Numbered from the stretch's first letter, positions 1 through 8,440 are shown. The stretch: 64,000 nt of DNA from Mesorhizobium sp. B2-7-2 (GCF_006440775.1 NZ_VFTZ01000006.1:186001-250000); one strand, 5' to 3'. The notes: generated from the letters alone by a model not told the origin. Translations and numbers: made by a program.

Positions 1-1
1 C

Positions 2-418
2 GGCGTCTTCTTCGCCTTCTCGAATTTCGTCATGGCAGCACTTGCCCGGCTGCCTGTCCCAAGCGGCATCGCGGCGATGAATTCGATCAACGTCACGGTG
101 ATCACGCCGACCTTCATGACGGCGCTGTTCGGCACCGGCCTCATCTGCCTCGTGTTGATCGCAGCGGCTCTCTTCGGCTGGAGCCAGTCGGGCACCTATT
201 GGCTGCTCGCCGGGGCCGTGATCTATTTCGTCGGCAATCCGATCGTGACCATGGTCTTCAACGTGCCGCTCAATGACGCTTTAGCCGCCGTCGATCCTGC
301 CAGCGCCAACGGCGCCGCCGTGTGGGCAAACCATCTGAGCGAGTGGGTAATGTGGAATCACGTCCGCACCGTCACCGCGATCGTGGCGATGGCCTGCTTC
401 ATCATGGCATTGATCTGA
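2..418 (+). CDS. DUF1772 family membrane protein, 3' part only
   Basis: The gene enters from the left edge, so its start is not visible; the frame is open from base 2 and 138 residues remain. The visible part begins with a GVFFAFSNFVM-like stretch and has hydrophobic segments at about residues 30-55, 60-80 and near the C-terminus, plus a conserved-looking N-x-W-V-x-W-N-x-x-R-T stretch close to the end. This pattern is that of the DUF1772 (anthrone oxygenase-like) integral membrane family. The substrate is unknown. A strong hairpin follows the stop. Confidence 0.7.
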   Translation, partial: GVFFAFSNFVMAALARLPVPSGIAAMNSINVTVITPTFMTALFGTGLICLVLIAAALFGWSQSGTYWLLAGAVIYFVGNPIVTMVFNVPLNDALAAVDPASANGAAVWANHLSEWVMWNHVRTVTAIVAMACFIMALI

Positions 419-440
419 AGACGGCAGTCCGCGAATGCAC

Positions 441-470
441 CCCCCGAAGGTTGCGTCCAACTTTCGGGGG
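441..470. terminator. Hairpin between convergent genes
   Basis: Arms of 13 bases at 441-453 and 458-470 pair with one G-T wobble across a short loop. The hairpin lies between the stop of the DUF1772 gene and the stop of the convergent SelT/W/H-like gene, so it probably ends transcription from both sides. Confidence 0.6.
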
Positions 471-477
471 CAGTTCA

Positions 478-786
478 TCAGGCGGGGTCTTTTTTGCGAT
501 CCTTGCGATCAGCGTGACCGAGGTCGCGCTCCGGGTCGATGACATCGCGAACCAGCTGTTTGAGCTTTGCCGCGTCCGGAAAACCGCCGTCGCGCTTGCG
601 CTCCCAGATCAGCACGTCATTGCAGGCGATAGTGAAGATGCCGCCGGTGCCCGGCACCAGCGTCACTTCGCCGAGATCTGTGCCGAAGGTCGAAAGCAGC
701 TCCTGCGCCATCCAGCCGGCCCGCAGCAGCCACTGGCACTGCGTGCAGTAGGTGATGCGGATGACGGGCTGCGGCTTCTCGCTCAT
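478..786 (-). CDS. SelT/SelW/SelH family (Rdx) redox protein
   Basis: A 102-residue protein of thioredoxin-like Rdx type. The defining feature is the CTQC (CxxC) redox motif at residues 14-17 after a short beta strand, followed by a helix and a TGGIF stretch near residue 50 that is usual in this family. The selenocysteine of animal SelW is Cys here. The last 20 residues are charged and probably disordered. The gene sits directly downstream of yebC on the same strand, 18 bases away. The physiological substrate is unknown. Confidence 0.8.
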   Translation of the reverse strand: MSEKPQPVIRITYCTQCQWLLRAGWMAQELLSTFGTDLGEVTLVPGTGGIFTIACNDVLIWERKRDGGFPDAAKLKQLVRDVIDPERDLGHADRKDRKKDPA

Positions 787-804
787 GTCGTGTCGCGTGG
801 CCGG

Positions 805-1554
805 TCAGGCTGCGCTGAGCTTGGCCATCGTCTCGTCGTCGACCTCGAAATTGGCGTAGACGCTCTGCACGTCGTCATCGTCCTCGAGGGTGGCGACCAG
901 CTTCATCAGCGACTGCGCCCGCTCTTCGTCGACCGGGACGTTGTTCTGCGGCTGCCAGATCGGCTTGACCGATTCCGCCTCGCCGAGCGCCGCCTCGAGC
1001 GACTTCGAAACGTCGCCGAGATTCTCGAAGGCGCAATAGATGGTGTGGCCTTCCTCGTCCGATTCCACGTCGTCGGCGCCGGCCTCGATCGCTGCTTCCA
1101 TCACCTTGTCGGCGCTGCCGGCCGAGGCCGAATAATAGATCTCGCCGGCACGGTTCCACATGAACGACACCGAGCCGGTTTCGCCGAGCGCTCCGCCGGC
1201 CTTGGTGAAGGCCGCGCGCACATTGGAGGCCGAGCGGTTGCGGTTGTCGGTCAGCACTTCCACGATCAGCGCCACGCCGCCGGGGCCGTAGCCTTCGTAG
1301 CGCACCGCCTCGTAATTCTCGCCGTCGCCCGTGGACGCCTTGTTGATGGCCCGCTGGATGTTGTCCTTCGGCATCGACACTGCCTTGGCGTTCTGCACGG
1401 CGAGGCGAAGCCGCGGGTTCATCGATACATCGGGCGTCCCGGTCTTGGCGGCAACGGTGATTTCGCGTGCCAGCTTGGAAAACATTTTCGACCGCACCGC
1501 GTCCTGGCGGCCCTTGCGGTGCATGATATTCTTGAACTGCGAATGGCCAGCCAT
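805..1554 (-). CDS. yebC: YebC/PmpR family protein
   Basis: A 249-residue protein with the typical YebC N-terminus ([10 protein letters not shown], then [10 protein letters not shown]) and full family length. Family members have been described as transcriptional regulators and, more recently, as factors that help ribosomes through difficult peptide sequences. No membrane segment or signal peptide is seen. In many Rhizobiales yebC is near the YmdB-type phosphoesterase and 5-FCL genes, as it is here. The start is the ATG at 1554, which fits the family N-terminus exactly. Confidence 0.93.
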   Translation of the reverse strand: MAGHSQFKNIMHRKGRQDAVRSKMFSKLAREITVAAKTGTPDVSMNPRLRLAVQNAKAVSMPKDNIQRAINKASTGDGENYEAVRYEGYGPGGVALIVEVLTDNRNRSASNVRAAFTKAGGALGETGSVSFMWNRAGEIYYSASAGSADKVMEAAIEAGADDVESDEEGHTIYCAFENLGDVSKSLEAALGEAESVKPIWQPQNNVPVDEERAQSLMKLVATLEDDDDVQSVYANFEVDDETMAKLSAA

Positions 1555-1755
1555 GGCACCCCTGTCGTGTTCGCCTAGAGCATCTCGAAGCGAGGTTTTG
1601 TCACTCTTGTCTTCGGGAAATGCTCGAATTCAAATTCTCAGAACGCCCCGGGCATGCCTGCGAAGGCGCGCGGCGCTCTTTGTCGGAATGGCCGGCTTAT
1701 AGATAAATCGGCTCAATTCGTCCAGACGCTGTTGCTTCGGCGTTGAGCCGGCCGC

Positions 1756-2079
1756 TCACCCTTCCAGATCGGTTTTCAGCCGATCGAGAATGCTGACGGC
1801 GTGGCCGGCATACCGGCTGATCCAGCGGTCGTGGATCTGCTTGATCGGCAGTGCATTGAGGTGGTTCCAGCGCTCGCGTCCCTCGCGCCTCGCCACCACC
1901 AGATCGGCCTCCTCCAAGACTTTCAGGTGCATCATCACCGTGCAGCGGTCCATATCCGGGAACGCCTCGCACAGCGCGCCGGTGGTCTGCGGCTGATCCT
2001 TCAGGCGATCCAGCAATTCGCGCCGGCGCGGATGCGCCAAGGCCTTGAAAACATGGTCGTCGGAGGTTTGACTTGACAT
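1756..2079 (-). CDS. ArsR-family helix-turn-helix regulator
   Basis: A 107-residue winged-helix protein. The opening (DDHVFKALAHPRRRELLDRL) is typical of the ArsR subgroup that lacks metal-binding cysteines and is paired with SRPBCC (AHSA1-like) genes. The recognition helix lies around residues 40-62. The gene is divergent from such an SRPBCC gene at 2131, and an inverted repeat overlaps its own start codon, so autorepression and control of the divergent gene are likely. The ligand or signal is unknown. Confidence 0.88.
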   Translation of the reverse strand: MSSQTSDDHVFKALAHPRRRELLDRLKDQPQTTGALCEAFPDMDRCTVMMHLKVLEEADLVVARREGRERWNHLNALPIKQIHDRWISRYAGHAVSILDRLKTDLEG

Positions 2080-2097
2080 GTTATTTTTCTATAACAT
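2078..2097. promoter_or_regulatory. Inverted repeat, probable ArsR operator
   Basis: A perfect inverted repeat with arms ATGTTAT and ATAACAT separated by six bases. It overlaps the start codon of the ArsR gene (2079) and lies about 35 bases before the start of the divergent SRPBCC gene, so a dimer bound here could repress both. Confidence 0.6.
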
Positions 2098-2130
2098 ATC
2101 GTTTCAAGCAGCAAGGAAGGAGCTGTGGAT

Positions 2131-2613
2131 ATGTCCCTTGGTTTCAGGATTTCCGGGCGCATCGGCAAACCGGTCGCCGAAGTCTTCGACGCGGTCGTCA
2201 ATCCGACAAAGCTCAGCGGCTATTTCACCACCATCGGCGGCGCCTCGGCGCCGCTTGTCGCCGGCACCACCGTCACCTGGTGGAAGGCAGTGCCGGTGGA
2301 GGTCGACGAGGTGACGAAGGACAAGCGCATCGTGCTGCGCTGGGACGCGACAGACACCGACGGCAATCCCGCCTACAAGACCCTTATCGAAATGAATTTC
2401 GAGCCGCTTGAGGACGGCGGCACTTTCGTCACCATCGCCGAGTCCGGCTGGCATGAAGGCGAGGCCGGCCTGAAGAAATCCTACCTGAATTGCGAGGGCT
2501 GGTCGCAGATGCTGGCCTGCATGAAGGCCTATCTCGAATATGGCATCAATCTGCGCGACGGCTACTACCGCAGCGAGATTAAGGGCGAGCCGGCCAACGA
2601 GACCAACATCTGA
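2131..2613 (+). CDS. SRPBCC (AHSA1-like) domain protein
   Basis: A 160-residue protein that fills a single SRPBCC/START-like fold (opening IGKPVAEVFDAVVNP, later a GWSQMLACMKAYLE helix). Such proteins bind hydrophobic ligands and often accompany ArsR regulators. I prefer the ATG at 2131 over the GTG at 2125, because the GGAG at 2119-2122 is 8 bases before the ATG but touches the GTG. The gene heads a four-gene run of SRPBCC and VOC proteins that is probably one transcript. No enzyme activity can be assigned. Confidence 0.85.
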   Translation: MSLGFRISGRIGKPVAEVFDAVVNPTKLSGYFTTIGGASAPLVAGTTVTWWKAVPVEVDEVTKDKRIVLRWDATDTDGNPAYKTLIEMNFEPLEDGGTFVTIAESGWHEGEAGLKKSYLNCEGWSQMLACMKAYLEYGINLRDGYYRSEIKGEPANETNI

Positions 2614-2656
2614 GGCCGACATTCAGGTCCCGATATCCGGCAGGAGAGGTCGCCCG

Positions 2657-3049
2657 ATGACGAAAGCAACGCCATTCCTGATGTTCGAGGGAAAGGCCGA
2701 AGAGGCCATGATCCTCTATTGCGAGACCATTCCCGATAGCCGTGTGCTCGACATCACGCGCTATGGCTCGGGCGAGGACGGGGCGGAAGGAACGCTGAAG
2801 CTGGCGCGCGCCTCGATCGGCGGCGTCGAGGTCAGGGTCTACAACAGCCCCGTCCACCACGCCTTCACCTTCACGCCGTCCTTCTCCTTCTTTGTCGACT
2901 GTTCGTCGCAAGAGGAACTGGAGCGGACGGTCGACGTTCTTGCCAAGGATGGTGGATTTCTGATGCCGCCAGGCAATTACGGCTTCAGCCGTCGTTTCGC
3001 CTGGCTCAACGACCGCTTCGGCGTCTCCTGGCAGATCAACCTGCCGTGA
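2657..3049 (+). CDS. VOC family protein (PhnB-like)
   Basis: A 130-residue protein of the PhnB-like vicinal oxygen chelate group, with the opening TPFLMFEGKAEEAM and closing FGVSWQINLP usual in that group. Most of these are annotated as glyoxalase-like or 3-demethylubiquinone methyltransferase-like, but the reaction is unknown. The open frame extends upstream into the SRPBCC gene; I place the start at ATG 2657, which has a GGAGAGG site a few bases before it and gives the family-length protein. Confidence 0.85.
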   Translation: MTKATPFLMFEGKAEEAMILYCETIPDSRVLDITRYGSGEDGAEGTLKLARASIGGVEVRVYNSPVHHAFTFTPSFSFFVDCSSQEELERTVDVLAKDGGFLMPPGNYGFSRRFAWLNDRFGVSWQINLP

Positions 3050-3079
3050 CGACATCCAACGCAATCGAGAGGATCGGCA

Positions 3080-3442
3080 GTGGACACCGAGATTACCGGC
3101 GGCATCAACATGGCCATGAAGGTGCCCTCGCACCAATACGAGGCAACAATCGCCTTCTATCGCGATGTTGTGCGGTTGAAGCCGTTTACGGCCAAGGCGC
3201 CGGCGATCGGTTTCGAACTTGGTCCCAATCGCCTCTGGATCGACGAGGCGCCGATGATGAGCCAGGCCGAAATCTGGCTGGAGCTTTTCACACCGGACTT
3301 CAAGAGCGCGGCCTCGCATCTTGCCAAGGCCGGTGTCGTGCGCTGCGACGCAATAGAGCCTTTGGGTGAAGGCTTTCGTGGCGGGTGGATCACCAACCCG
3401 GCCAACATCATTCACCTGGTGCGTGAGCCGGACGCCTGGTGA
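3080..3442 (+). CDS. VOC family (glyoxalase-like) protein
   Basis: A 120-residue single-domain VOC protein with the typical YEATIAFYRDVVRLKP helix and strand at residues 20-35. The start is GTG at 3080, preceded by GAGAGGA; an in-frame ATG 10 codons later (3110) is possible. It follows the PhnB-like gene by 30 bases and its stop overlaps the upstream region of the next SRPBCC gene, so it is part of the same transcript. The substrate is unknown. Confidence 0.75.
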   Translation: MDTEITGGINMAMKVPSHQYEATIAFYRDVVRLKPFTAKAPAIGFELGPNRLWIDEAPMMSQAEIWLELFTPDFKSAASHLAKAGVVRCDAIEPLGEGFRGGWITNPANIIHLVREPDAW

Positions 3443-3465
3443 ATCCTGTCGGAAAGGAGAACCGT

Positions 3466-3927
3466 ATGGAGCTCAGAGAATCTCCCATCGCCGAAACCGC
3501 CATGCTGATCCGTCGGCCAGTCGCTGAGGTGTTCGAAGCGATCGTCGATCCGGCGGTCACCACGAAATTCTGGTTTACCCATTCCAGCGGTCGCCTGGAT
3601 GACGGCAAGCCGGTCGAATGGGAGTGGCGCATGTATGGCGTCTCGACCAGGGTCGAGTTGAGCGAGATCGTCCCCAACGAGAAGATCATCATGCGGTGGA
3701 GCGATCCACCGACCACCGTCGTCTGGACCTTCACCGAGATGCCGGATGAAGCGACCTTCCTCGAAATCCGCAATTTCGGCTTCACCGGCTCCGGCGACGA
3801 GCAGGTGAAGCAGGCTGTCGAATCCACCGGCGGCTTCGCGCTGGTGCTTGCCGGCGCCAAGGCATGGCTGGAACAGGGCCTGGCGCTCGGCCTGATCGGC
3901 GACCGTCACCCGAAGGGTGTAGAATGA
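3466..3927 (+). CDS. SRPBCC (AHSA1-like) domain protein
   Basis: A 153-residue AHSA1-type protein (RRPVAEVFEAIVDPAVTTKFW near residues 14-34), the second in this small cluster. The start is the ATG at 3466 with GGAAAGGAGA just upstream; a GTG at 3439 lacks such a site and overlaps the previous stop. Similar proteins are found next to ArsR regulators in many proteobacteria. Function beyond ligand binding is unknown. The gene is followed at once by a palindromic intergenic repeat. Confidence 0.83.
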   Translation: MELRESPIAETAMLIRRPVAEVFEAIVDPAVTTKFWFTHSSGRLDDGKPVEWEWRMYGVSTRVELSEIVPNEKIIMRWSDPPTTVVWTFTEMPDEATFLEIRNFGFTGSGDEQVKQAVESTGGFALVLAGAKAWLEQGLALGLIGDRHPKGVE

Positions 3928-3930
3928 ATT

Positions 3931-4155
3931 CGTCATGCTAGGGCGGAGCAAGGAGCGAAGCGACGCGCGCAGACCCTAGCATCCATGCCGTGACGCCGAC
4001 GTTCCGCCGCGTCTCAGGATGATGAATACCCCAGTCGTTCGACAGCTGACACTCAGCCGTTACTCAATTCTGCTCCGCTGCATTCTTCGGCGTGGGTAAC
4101 GGAATGGATTCTAGGGTCTGCGCTCCGCTTCGCGTCGCTCCGCCCTAGAATGACG
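3931..4155. repeat. Intergenic repeat, family 1 (palindromic ends)
   Basis: The ends are inverted copies: a motif reading CTAGGGCGGAGCAAGGAGCG then CGAAGCG near 3938-3970 returns in reverse at about 4111-4150. The same ends flank the elements at 10194-10375, 31036-31220 and 39015-39202. No protein is encoded. The element fills the gap between the convergent SRPBCC and terC genes. Confidence 0.85.
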
Positions 4156-4169
4156 AAGCTGTGCCAGCC

Positions 4170-4937
4170 TCAATGCCCCTCGCCCGACCCCTGCCTCTTA
4201 CGCCGCCGCGCCAGCATATTCAGGCCCTCGACCAGCGCGGAAAAACCCATGGCGGCGTAGATGTAGCCCTTGGGCACATGGTAGCCCATGCCGTCGGCGA
4301 TCAGCGTCATGCCGATCATCAACAGGAAGCCCAGCGCCAGCATGACGATAGAGGGGTTCCTGGCGATGAAATTGGCAAGCGGCGCCGCCGCCAGCATCAT
4401 CGCGCTCACCGCCACGATCACCGCGATATACATGATGGCGATCTCGTCGGTCATGCCGACGGCAGTGATGATGGAATCGATCGAGAAGACGAGGTCGAGC
4501 AGGAGGATCTGGAAGATCGCGCCGGCAAGGCTCATCTGCAGCGTACCGCCGACCATCGTGTCCTGATGATCCTGCGGGTCGACCGTGTGATGGATTTCCT
4601 TGGTCGCCTTCCAGACCAGGAACAGGCCGCCGGCGATCAGGATCAGGTCGCGCCATGAAAAGCCGTGGCCGAGGGCGGTGAACACCGGCGTCGTCAATTG
4701 CACGATGATCGAGATCGTGGCGAGCAGGATCAGGCGCATGATCAGCGCCGCCGAAATGCCCAGCCGGCGTGCGCGGGCGCGCTGCGCCTCCGGCAGCTTG
4801 TTGGTCAGGATCGAGATGAAGATCAGATTGTCGATGCCGAGCACTATCTCGAGCACCACCAGCGTCAAAAGCGCGACCCACGCGGTCGGATCGGAAACAA
4901 AATGAAAGTGCGGCGCCAGAAATTCGACAAGCTGCAT
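4170..4937 (-). CDS. TerC family integral membrane protein
   Basis: A 255-residue protein with about seven membrane segments. The two family motifs with buried acidic residues are present: LGIDNL at residues 33-38 and SIDS at 152-155. TerC proteins are linked to tellurite resistance and, in several bacteria, to manganese export or metal loading of exported enzymes. The C-terminus is a short basic cytoplasmic tail (RRRKRQ). The gene stands alone on the minus strand, 80 bases below the YmdB-type gene. Confidence 0.9.
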   Translation of the reverse strand: MQLVEFLAPHFHFVSDPTAWVALLTLVVLEIVLGIDNLIFISILTNKLPEAQRARARRLGISAALIMRLILLATISIIVQLTTPVFTALGHGFSWRDLILIAGGLFLVWKATKEIHHTVDPQDHQDTMVGGTLQMSLAGAIFQILLLDLVFSIDSIITAVGMTDEIAIMYIAVIVAVSAMMLAAAPLANFIARNPSIVMLALGFLLMIGMTLIADGMGYHVPKGYIYAAMGFSALVEGLNMLARRRKRQGSGEGH

Positions 4938-5017
4938 GAAGGTCGTCCCCTCTACGATCTAGAGCAGTTTTCGCGGGTTTCGTCGCCAGTTAGGTATTGA
5001 TCTCGCTTATATCAATG

Positions 5018-5842
5018 TCACGACCAGAACGACGGCGCCGTTTCTTCCAGCCGCGGTCCGCGACGAAACGGCGCGATTTTCTCGGCAAGCCCGGTGCGAT
5101 CGGAAATATCGACGCCGACGCCGCAGAGCGTCGCGGGCCCTGACGACGCCTCGAAACGGCCCTTCGGTACCTTCGAAAGGAACCGGTTCAGCGGTTCTTC
5201 CTTGTCCATGCCGAGCGAGGAATCATAGTCGCCGCACATGCCGGCGTCCGAAATATAGGCGGTGCCGCCATTGAGGATCTGATGGTCGGCGGTCGGCTGG
5301 TGCGTATGCGTGCCGACCACCAGGCTGGCGCGTCCGTCGACAAAATGCGCGAAGCACATCTTCTCCGAGGTCGCCTCGGCGTGGAAATCGATGACGGCCG
5401 CATCGGCCTGCTCGCCGAGCGGGCAGGCGGCAAGCTCACGCTCGCCGGCCTGGAAAGGGTCGTCGAGCTCGGGATGCATGAAGACGCGTCCCATGATGTT
5501 GGCGACCAGCACGCGCGCGCCATTGCGCGCAATGTAGACGCCCGAGCCGCGGCCCGGCGTGCCTCTGGGAAAATTGGAGGGACGCAGGAAGCGCTCCTCG
5601 CGCGGCGCGAAGATCAGCGCATCGCGCTGGTCCCAGACGTGGTTGCCGGTGGTGACGACATCCGCGCCGGCCGCCAGCGTCTCGCGAAAGATCTCCTCGG
5701 TGATGCCGAAGCCGCCGGCGGCGTTCTCGCCATTGACGATGACGAAGTCGAGCTTGAAATCGGAAATCAGCCCCGGCAGCTGTTCCCAGACTGCCGTGCG
5801 CCCTGTTTTGCCAACCATGTCGCCGAGGAAGAGAAGTCTCAT
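5018..5842 (-). CDS. YmdB-type metallophosphoesterase (TIGR00282 family)
   Basis: A 274-residue protein of the family that includes B. subtilis YmdB, a 2',3'-cyclic nucleotide phosphodiesterase. The metal ligands of the family can be seen in order: GD at residues 7-8, NGEN at 37-40, GNHVWD at 66-71, HAEA at 154-157 and GTHTH at 177-181. Its start codon overlaps the end of the HTH gene upstream by 4 bases, which suggests translational coupling. It is a neighbour of 5-FCL in many Rhizobiales. Confidence 0.92.
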   Translation of the reverse strand: MRLLFLGDMVGKTGRTAVWEQLPGLISDFKLDFVIVNGENAAGGFGITEEIFRETLAAGADVVTTGNHVWDQRDALIFAPREERFLRPSNFPRGTPGRGSGVYIARNGARVLVANIMGRVFMHPELDDPFQAGERELAACPLGEQADAAVIDFHAEATSEKMCFAHFVDGRASLVVGTHTHQPTADHQILNGGTAYISDAGMCGDYDSSLGMDKEEPLNRFLSKVPKGRFEASSGPATLCGVGVDISDRTGLAEKIAPFRRGPRLEETAPSFWS

Positions 5843-6189
5843 GCGGCGCTGCGCGTACCGAGCGCCCGCGATACCGTTTCCGGTTCCTTGGCGATAACCT
5901 GCAGATAAGCCTGCGCCGCTTGGTCCGGCTCGGTTCTTCCTTGCTCCCAGTCTCTAAGCGTGCCGAGCGGAATGCGATAGCGAACAGAAAACTCCTCTTG
6001 GGTGAGATGCAAGGCCCGACGGATGACTTTGACACGCGCGACACGCGCCATGCCCGGCCGATCCGTGCCAATCGGCGGATTGTTCTTATCCGCCAGGGCG
6101 CCGGCCTCCGCCTCCGCGTCGCTCATGCTACGCAGACGCTCCCAATCGGATTCAGTCCCTGCGTGCTTGGTCATATGCTTTCTGCTCAT
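5839..6189 (-). CDS. HTH antitoxin-like protein, partner of BrnT-like gene
   Basis: A 116-residue protein with a Cro/CI-type helix-turn-helix at about residues 52-105 (VKVIRRALHLTQEEF then GTLRDWEQGR). It is the second gene of a BrnT-like toxin pair, in the usual toxin-first order, and its start lies inside the 3' end of the toxin frame (overlap about 38 bases). The ATG at 6174 is an alternative start. It would bind its own promoter; a palindrome is present at 6441-6455. This antitoxin is intact although the toxin frame is broken. Confidence 0.75.
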   Translation of the reverse strand: MSRKHMTKHAGTESDWERLRSMSDAEAEAGALADKNNPPIGTDRPGMARVARVKVIRRALHLTQEEFSVRYRIPLGTLRDWEQGRTEPDQAAQAYLQVIAKEPETVSRALGTRSAA

Positions 6190-6433
6190 GGCGCGTCGCC
6201 TTTCTGGCGGAGATCAGTCTTATTAGGTCGCTGCGTTCGGTGTAAACCACCGTCAGCACCAATCCATTGACGATTCCGATGCCAATGAAGCGCTCCTTTT
6301 CCTAATCCATGCAGCGATCCGAATAATGCAGAGCACGGATGTCGTCGAACAGGCGTTTGGCACCCGCAAATGCCACACCGTGCTTGGCAAGATTGCTCGT
6401 CGCCTTCTGGTCGTCCCATTCGAATTCAAGCAT
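6152..6433 (-). pseudogene. BrnT-like toxin gene with an in-frame stop codon
   Basis: From ATG at 6433 the frame reads MLEFEWDDQKATSNLAKHGV and onward for 43 residues, stops at TAG (6302-6304), then continues in the same frame with ERFIGIGIVNGLVLTVVYTE and ERSDLIRLISARKATRHEQK to the TGA at 6152. Together this is a full-length BrnT RNase toxin (93 codons) with a single nonsense codon where an aromatic or other residue normally follows CMD. BrnT acts on RNA and is neutralised by BrnA or an HTH antitoxin. Unless the stop is suppressed or is a sequencing error, the toxin is inactive. Confidence 0.8.
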
Positions 6434-6440
6434 GCCAGCC

Positions 6441-6455
6441 TACTGGAATTCAGTA
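6441..6455. promoter_or_regulatory. Inverted repeat before the BrnT-like gene
   Basis: TACTG and CAGTA arms flank five bases, eight bases before the ATG of the toxin frame. The position is right for an operator bound by the HTH antitoxin. Confidence 0.45.
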
Positions 6456-6479
6456 GTATTTGCCAGGTGGGCGCCCGCG

Positions 6480-7061
6480 TCAAGTCGTGAACCGGCGCAA
6501 CCCGCTCTCGGTCAGTATTTCCGGAATGATGACGTCATGGTTCTCATCCGGCACCCGCTCGACTTCCTGGCAATCGAAGGCGATGCCAATCAGCCTCGGC
6601 GTGACGCCCTTATCGGCCAAACTGGCAATGGCGCGGTCGTAATAGCCGGCGCCGTAGCCGATACGGTGGCCGCGGCCGTCGAAGGCGGCGAGCGGCACCA
6701 GCATCAGCGTCGGGTCGAGCACTTCCGCCTCTTCATGCGGCCCGACCGTGCCGAATCCCATCTCGACCATCGGCGCGCCGCGCACCAGCTCGCGAAAGAC
6801 GATCGTGGTCTTGTCGAGGATCGCCGGCAGGCAGAGCCTGGCGCCCTTTTCGCGCAGCGCGAACATCAGCGGCCGCACATCGACCTCGGAGCGCATCGGC
6901 CAGAAGCCCGAGACCACCCGGCCAGGCTCGAAGTCGATTTCTTCCTTCGCGGTCTCGGCCATCTCGAGCGCGATCTCGACACGCCAGAATTCGTCGAGCG
7001 CGTCCCGGCGCGCCAACGCCTCCTTGCGAAGCTGTTTTTTCAGGTCTTTGGAAGGTGACAT
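6480..7061 (-). CDS. 5-formyltetrahydrofolate cyclo-ligase
   Basis: A 193-residue enzyme that uses ATP to convert 5-formyl-THF to 5,10-methenyl-THF in folate metabolism. The basic N-terminus (KKQLRKEALARRD) and the nucleotide-binding signature IGYGAGYYDR at residues 134-143 identify it. In E. coli (ygfA) and in many alphaproteobacteria the gene lies just downstream of 6S RNA, and a 6S candidate is found upstream here. The start at 7061 has GAAGG nearby. It is probably transcribed with or after the 6S RNA. Confidence 0.93.
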   Translation of the reverse strand: MSPSKDLKKQLRKEALARRDALDEFWRVEIALEMAETAKEEIDFEPGRVVSGFWPMRSEVDVRPLMFALREKGARLCLPAILDKTTIVFRELVRGAPMVEMGFGTVGPHEEAEVLDPTLMLVPLAAFDGRGHRIGYGAGYYDRAIASLADKGVTPRLIGIAFDCQEVERVPDENHDVIIPEILTESGLRRFTT

Positions 7062-7122
7062 GCGCCGACGCTAGAAAAGGCCAGATTTGGATGGAGTTTT
7101 AGGAGCGACGCTTTCTAGCGCA

Positions 7123-7157
7123 ATTCCAGGAAAACTGCGCCGCGACTTTCCTGGAAT
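7123..7157. repeat. Short hairpin repeat (family 5)
   Basis: Arms ATTCCAGGAAA and TTTCCTGGAAT pair perfectly around 13 bases. Relatives with the same GCAATTCC edge occur at 38798-38841 and, as a half, near 45722-45757. It lies between the 6S candidate and 5-FCL and may act as a terminator or processing site. Confidence 0.6.
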
Positions 7158-7216
7158 GCGTCAAAACAAAGAGAAGACGCATGTCTCCCGAAAACGCGAG
7201 AGCGACGATCCACACA

Positions 7217-7360
7217 ACCGGTGGAGAGGTCGATCCCGGGTGCCTACAAAGTAGGTGGGCGCCGTGTGAGAAAACCCACGGGTCTTCCCAGGGACAGCTC
7301 CCTAAGGATCGATAAGGCCCCGGGGATAAGTTTCTCCTGCCGGGAAGCGCAGACCGCCGG
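7217..7360 (-). ncRNA. ssrS: 6S RNA candidate
   Basis: On the minus strand the ends pair (7354-7360 with 7218-7224, six of seven pairs), and the interior folds into further hairpins: an AGGGA/TCCCT stem, a CCTAC/GTAGG stem over TTT, and a long-range TCGATCC/GGATCGA pairing. A TATATT box at 7366-7371 lies about 7 bases before the proposed 5' end. 6S RNA binds RNA polymerase holoenzyme and is typically found upstream of 5-FCL, as here. The ends are approximate; there is no alignment behind this call. Confidence 0.6.
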
Positions 7361-7519
7361 GAGTGAATATAGGCCGATGGTTAGCCGTGCGCCAGAGAAA
7401 CGGGTCACCATTTGCGCATAATTCGTCTTGCGGACCGTCCCGATGGGAAGCTGTCCGGCAACCGCCCTTGCGCGGCCCGTCCAGCCTCCTTACGGTCCGC
7501 CGCACGGACAGGAGAAAAG

Positions 7520-8362
7520 ATGCGTTTCGAAGGCACAGCGGCTTACGTCGCCGACAAGGATCTGATGGTCGCCGTCAACGCCGCGATTGCGCTGGAGCGG
7601 CCCTTGCTGGTCAAGGGCGAGCCCGGCACCGGCAAGACCGAGCTTGCCCGCCAGGTGGCGTCGGCGCTCGGGCTCGATTTCATCGAATGGAACGTCAAGT
7701 CGACCACCAAGGCGCAGCAGGGCCTCTACGAATATGACGCCGTCTCGCGGCTGCGCGACAGCCAGCTTGGCGACGAGCGCTTCAACGACATCGCCAATTA
7801 CATCAAGCGCGGCAAGCTGTGGGATGCGTTCGCTGCGCAAAAGAAGGTCGTGCTTTTGATCGACGAGATCGACAAGGCCGACATCGAATTCCCCAACGAC
7901 CTCCTGCAGGAGCTCGATCGGATGGAGTTCTTCGTCTACGAGACCGGCGAGACGATCCGCGCCGAGTTCCGGCCTATCGTTATCATCACCTCGAACAACG
8001 AGAAGGAACTGCCGGACGCCTTCCTGCGCCGCTGCTTCTTCCACTATATCCGGTTCCCCGACGTCGACACGCTGCACCGGATCGTCGAGGTGCACTACCC
8101 CGGCATCAAGCAGAATTTGGTGCGGGCGGCACTGAGCCAGTTCTACGAGGTCCGCGATGTGCCGGGCCTGAAGAAGAAACCGTCGACCTCCGAGGCGCTG
8201 GACTGGATTCGCCTGCTGGTCGCCGACGACATCGCGCCCGAGGACCTGCGCGCCGATCCCAAGGACATGCTGCCGAAGCTGCACGGTGCGCTGTTGAAGA
8301 ACGAGCAGGACGTGCACCTGTTCGAGCGCCTGGCCTTCATGGCCAGACGGCAGCAGCAATAG
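7520..8362 (+). CDS. MoxR-family AAA+ ATPase
   Basis: A 280-residue AAA+ ATPase. Walker A is GEPGTGKT at residues 33-40, Walker B is LLIDEIDK at 112-119, sensor 1 is SNN at 158-160, and an RRC arginine finger region follows at 170-172. MoxR ATPases work as chaperones for metal-centre or complex assembly, usually with a VWA-domain partner; such a partner lies two genes downstream at 8895. The start at ATG 7520 has GGAG upstream (7511-7514), and the product begins at the family's usual place. Confidence 0.88.
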   Translation: MRFEGTAAYVADKDLMVAVNAAIALERPLLVKGEPGTGKTELARQVASALGLDFIEWNVKSTTKAQQGLYEYDAVSRLRDSQLGDERFNDIANYIKRGKLWDAFAAQKKVVLLIDEIDKADIEFPNDLLQELDRMEFFVYETGETIRAEFRPIVIITSNNEKELPDAFLRRCFFHYIRFPDVDTLHRIVEVHYPGIKQNLVRAALSQFYEVRDVPGLKKKPSTSEALDWIRLLVADDIAPEDLRADPKDMLPKLHGALLKNEQDVHLFERLAFMARRQQQ

Positions 8363-8440
8363 CGCTTTCCCCGGCTGTGGACCGTTGCTGGCAATCGGTC
8401 GCTGCCGCAGCTTCGGACCGAAAGCCCTGGAGGAGAAAAG

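Noticed and set aside
322..1578. Open frame of 418 codons opposite yebC and the SelT/W/H-like gene
   Set aside because: YebC and the CxxC protein on the other strand are clear; this frame has no recognisable motif.
7221..7505. Small frames in the gap upstream of the MoxR gene
   Set aside because: They overlap the 6S RNA candidate, lack ribosome sites and resemble no protein.
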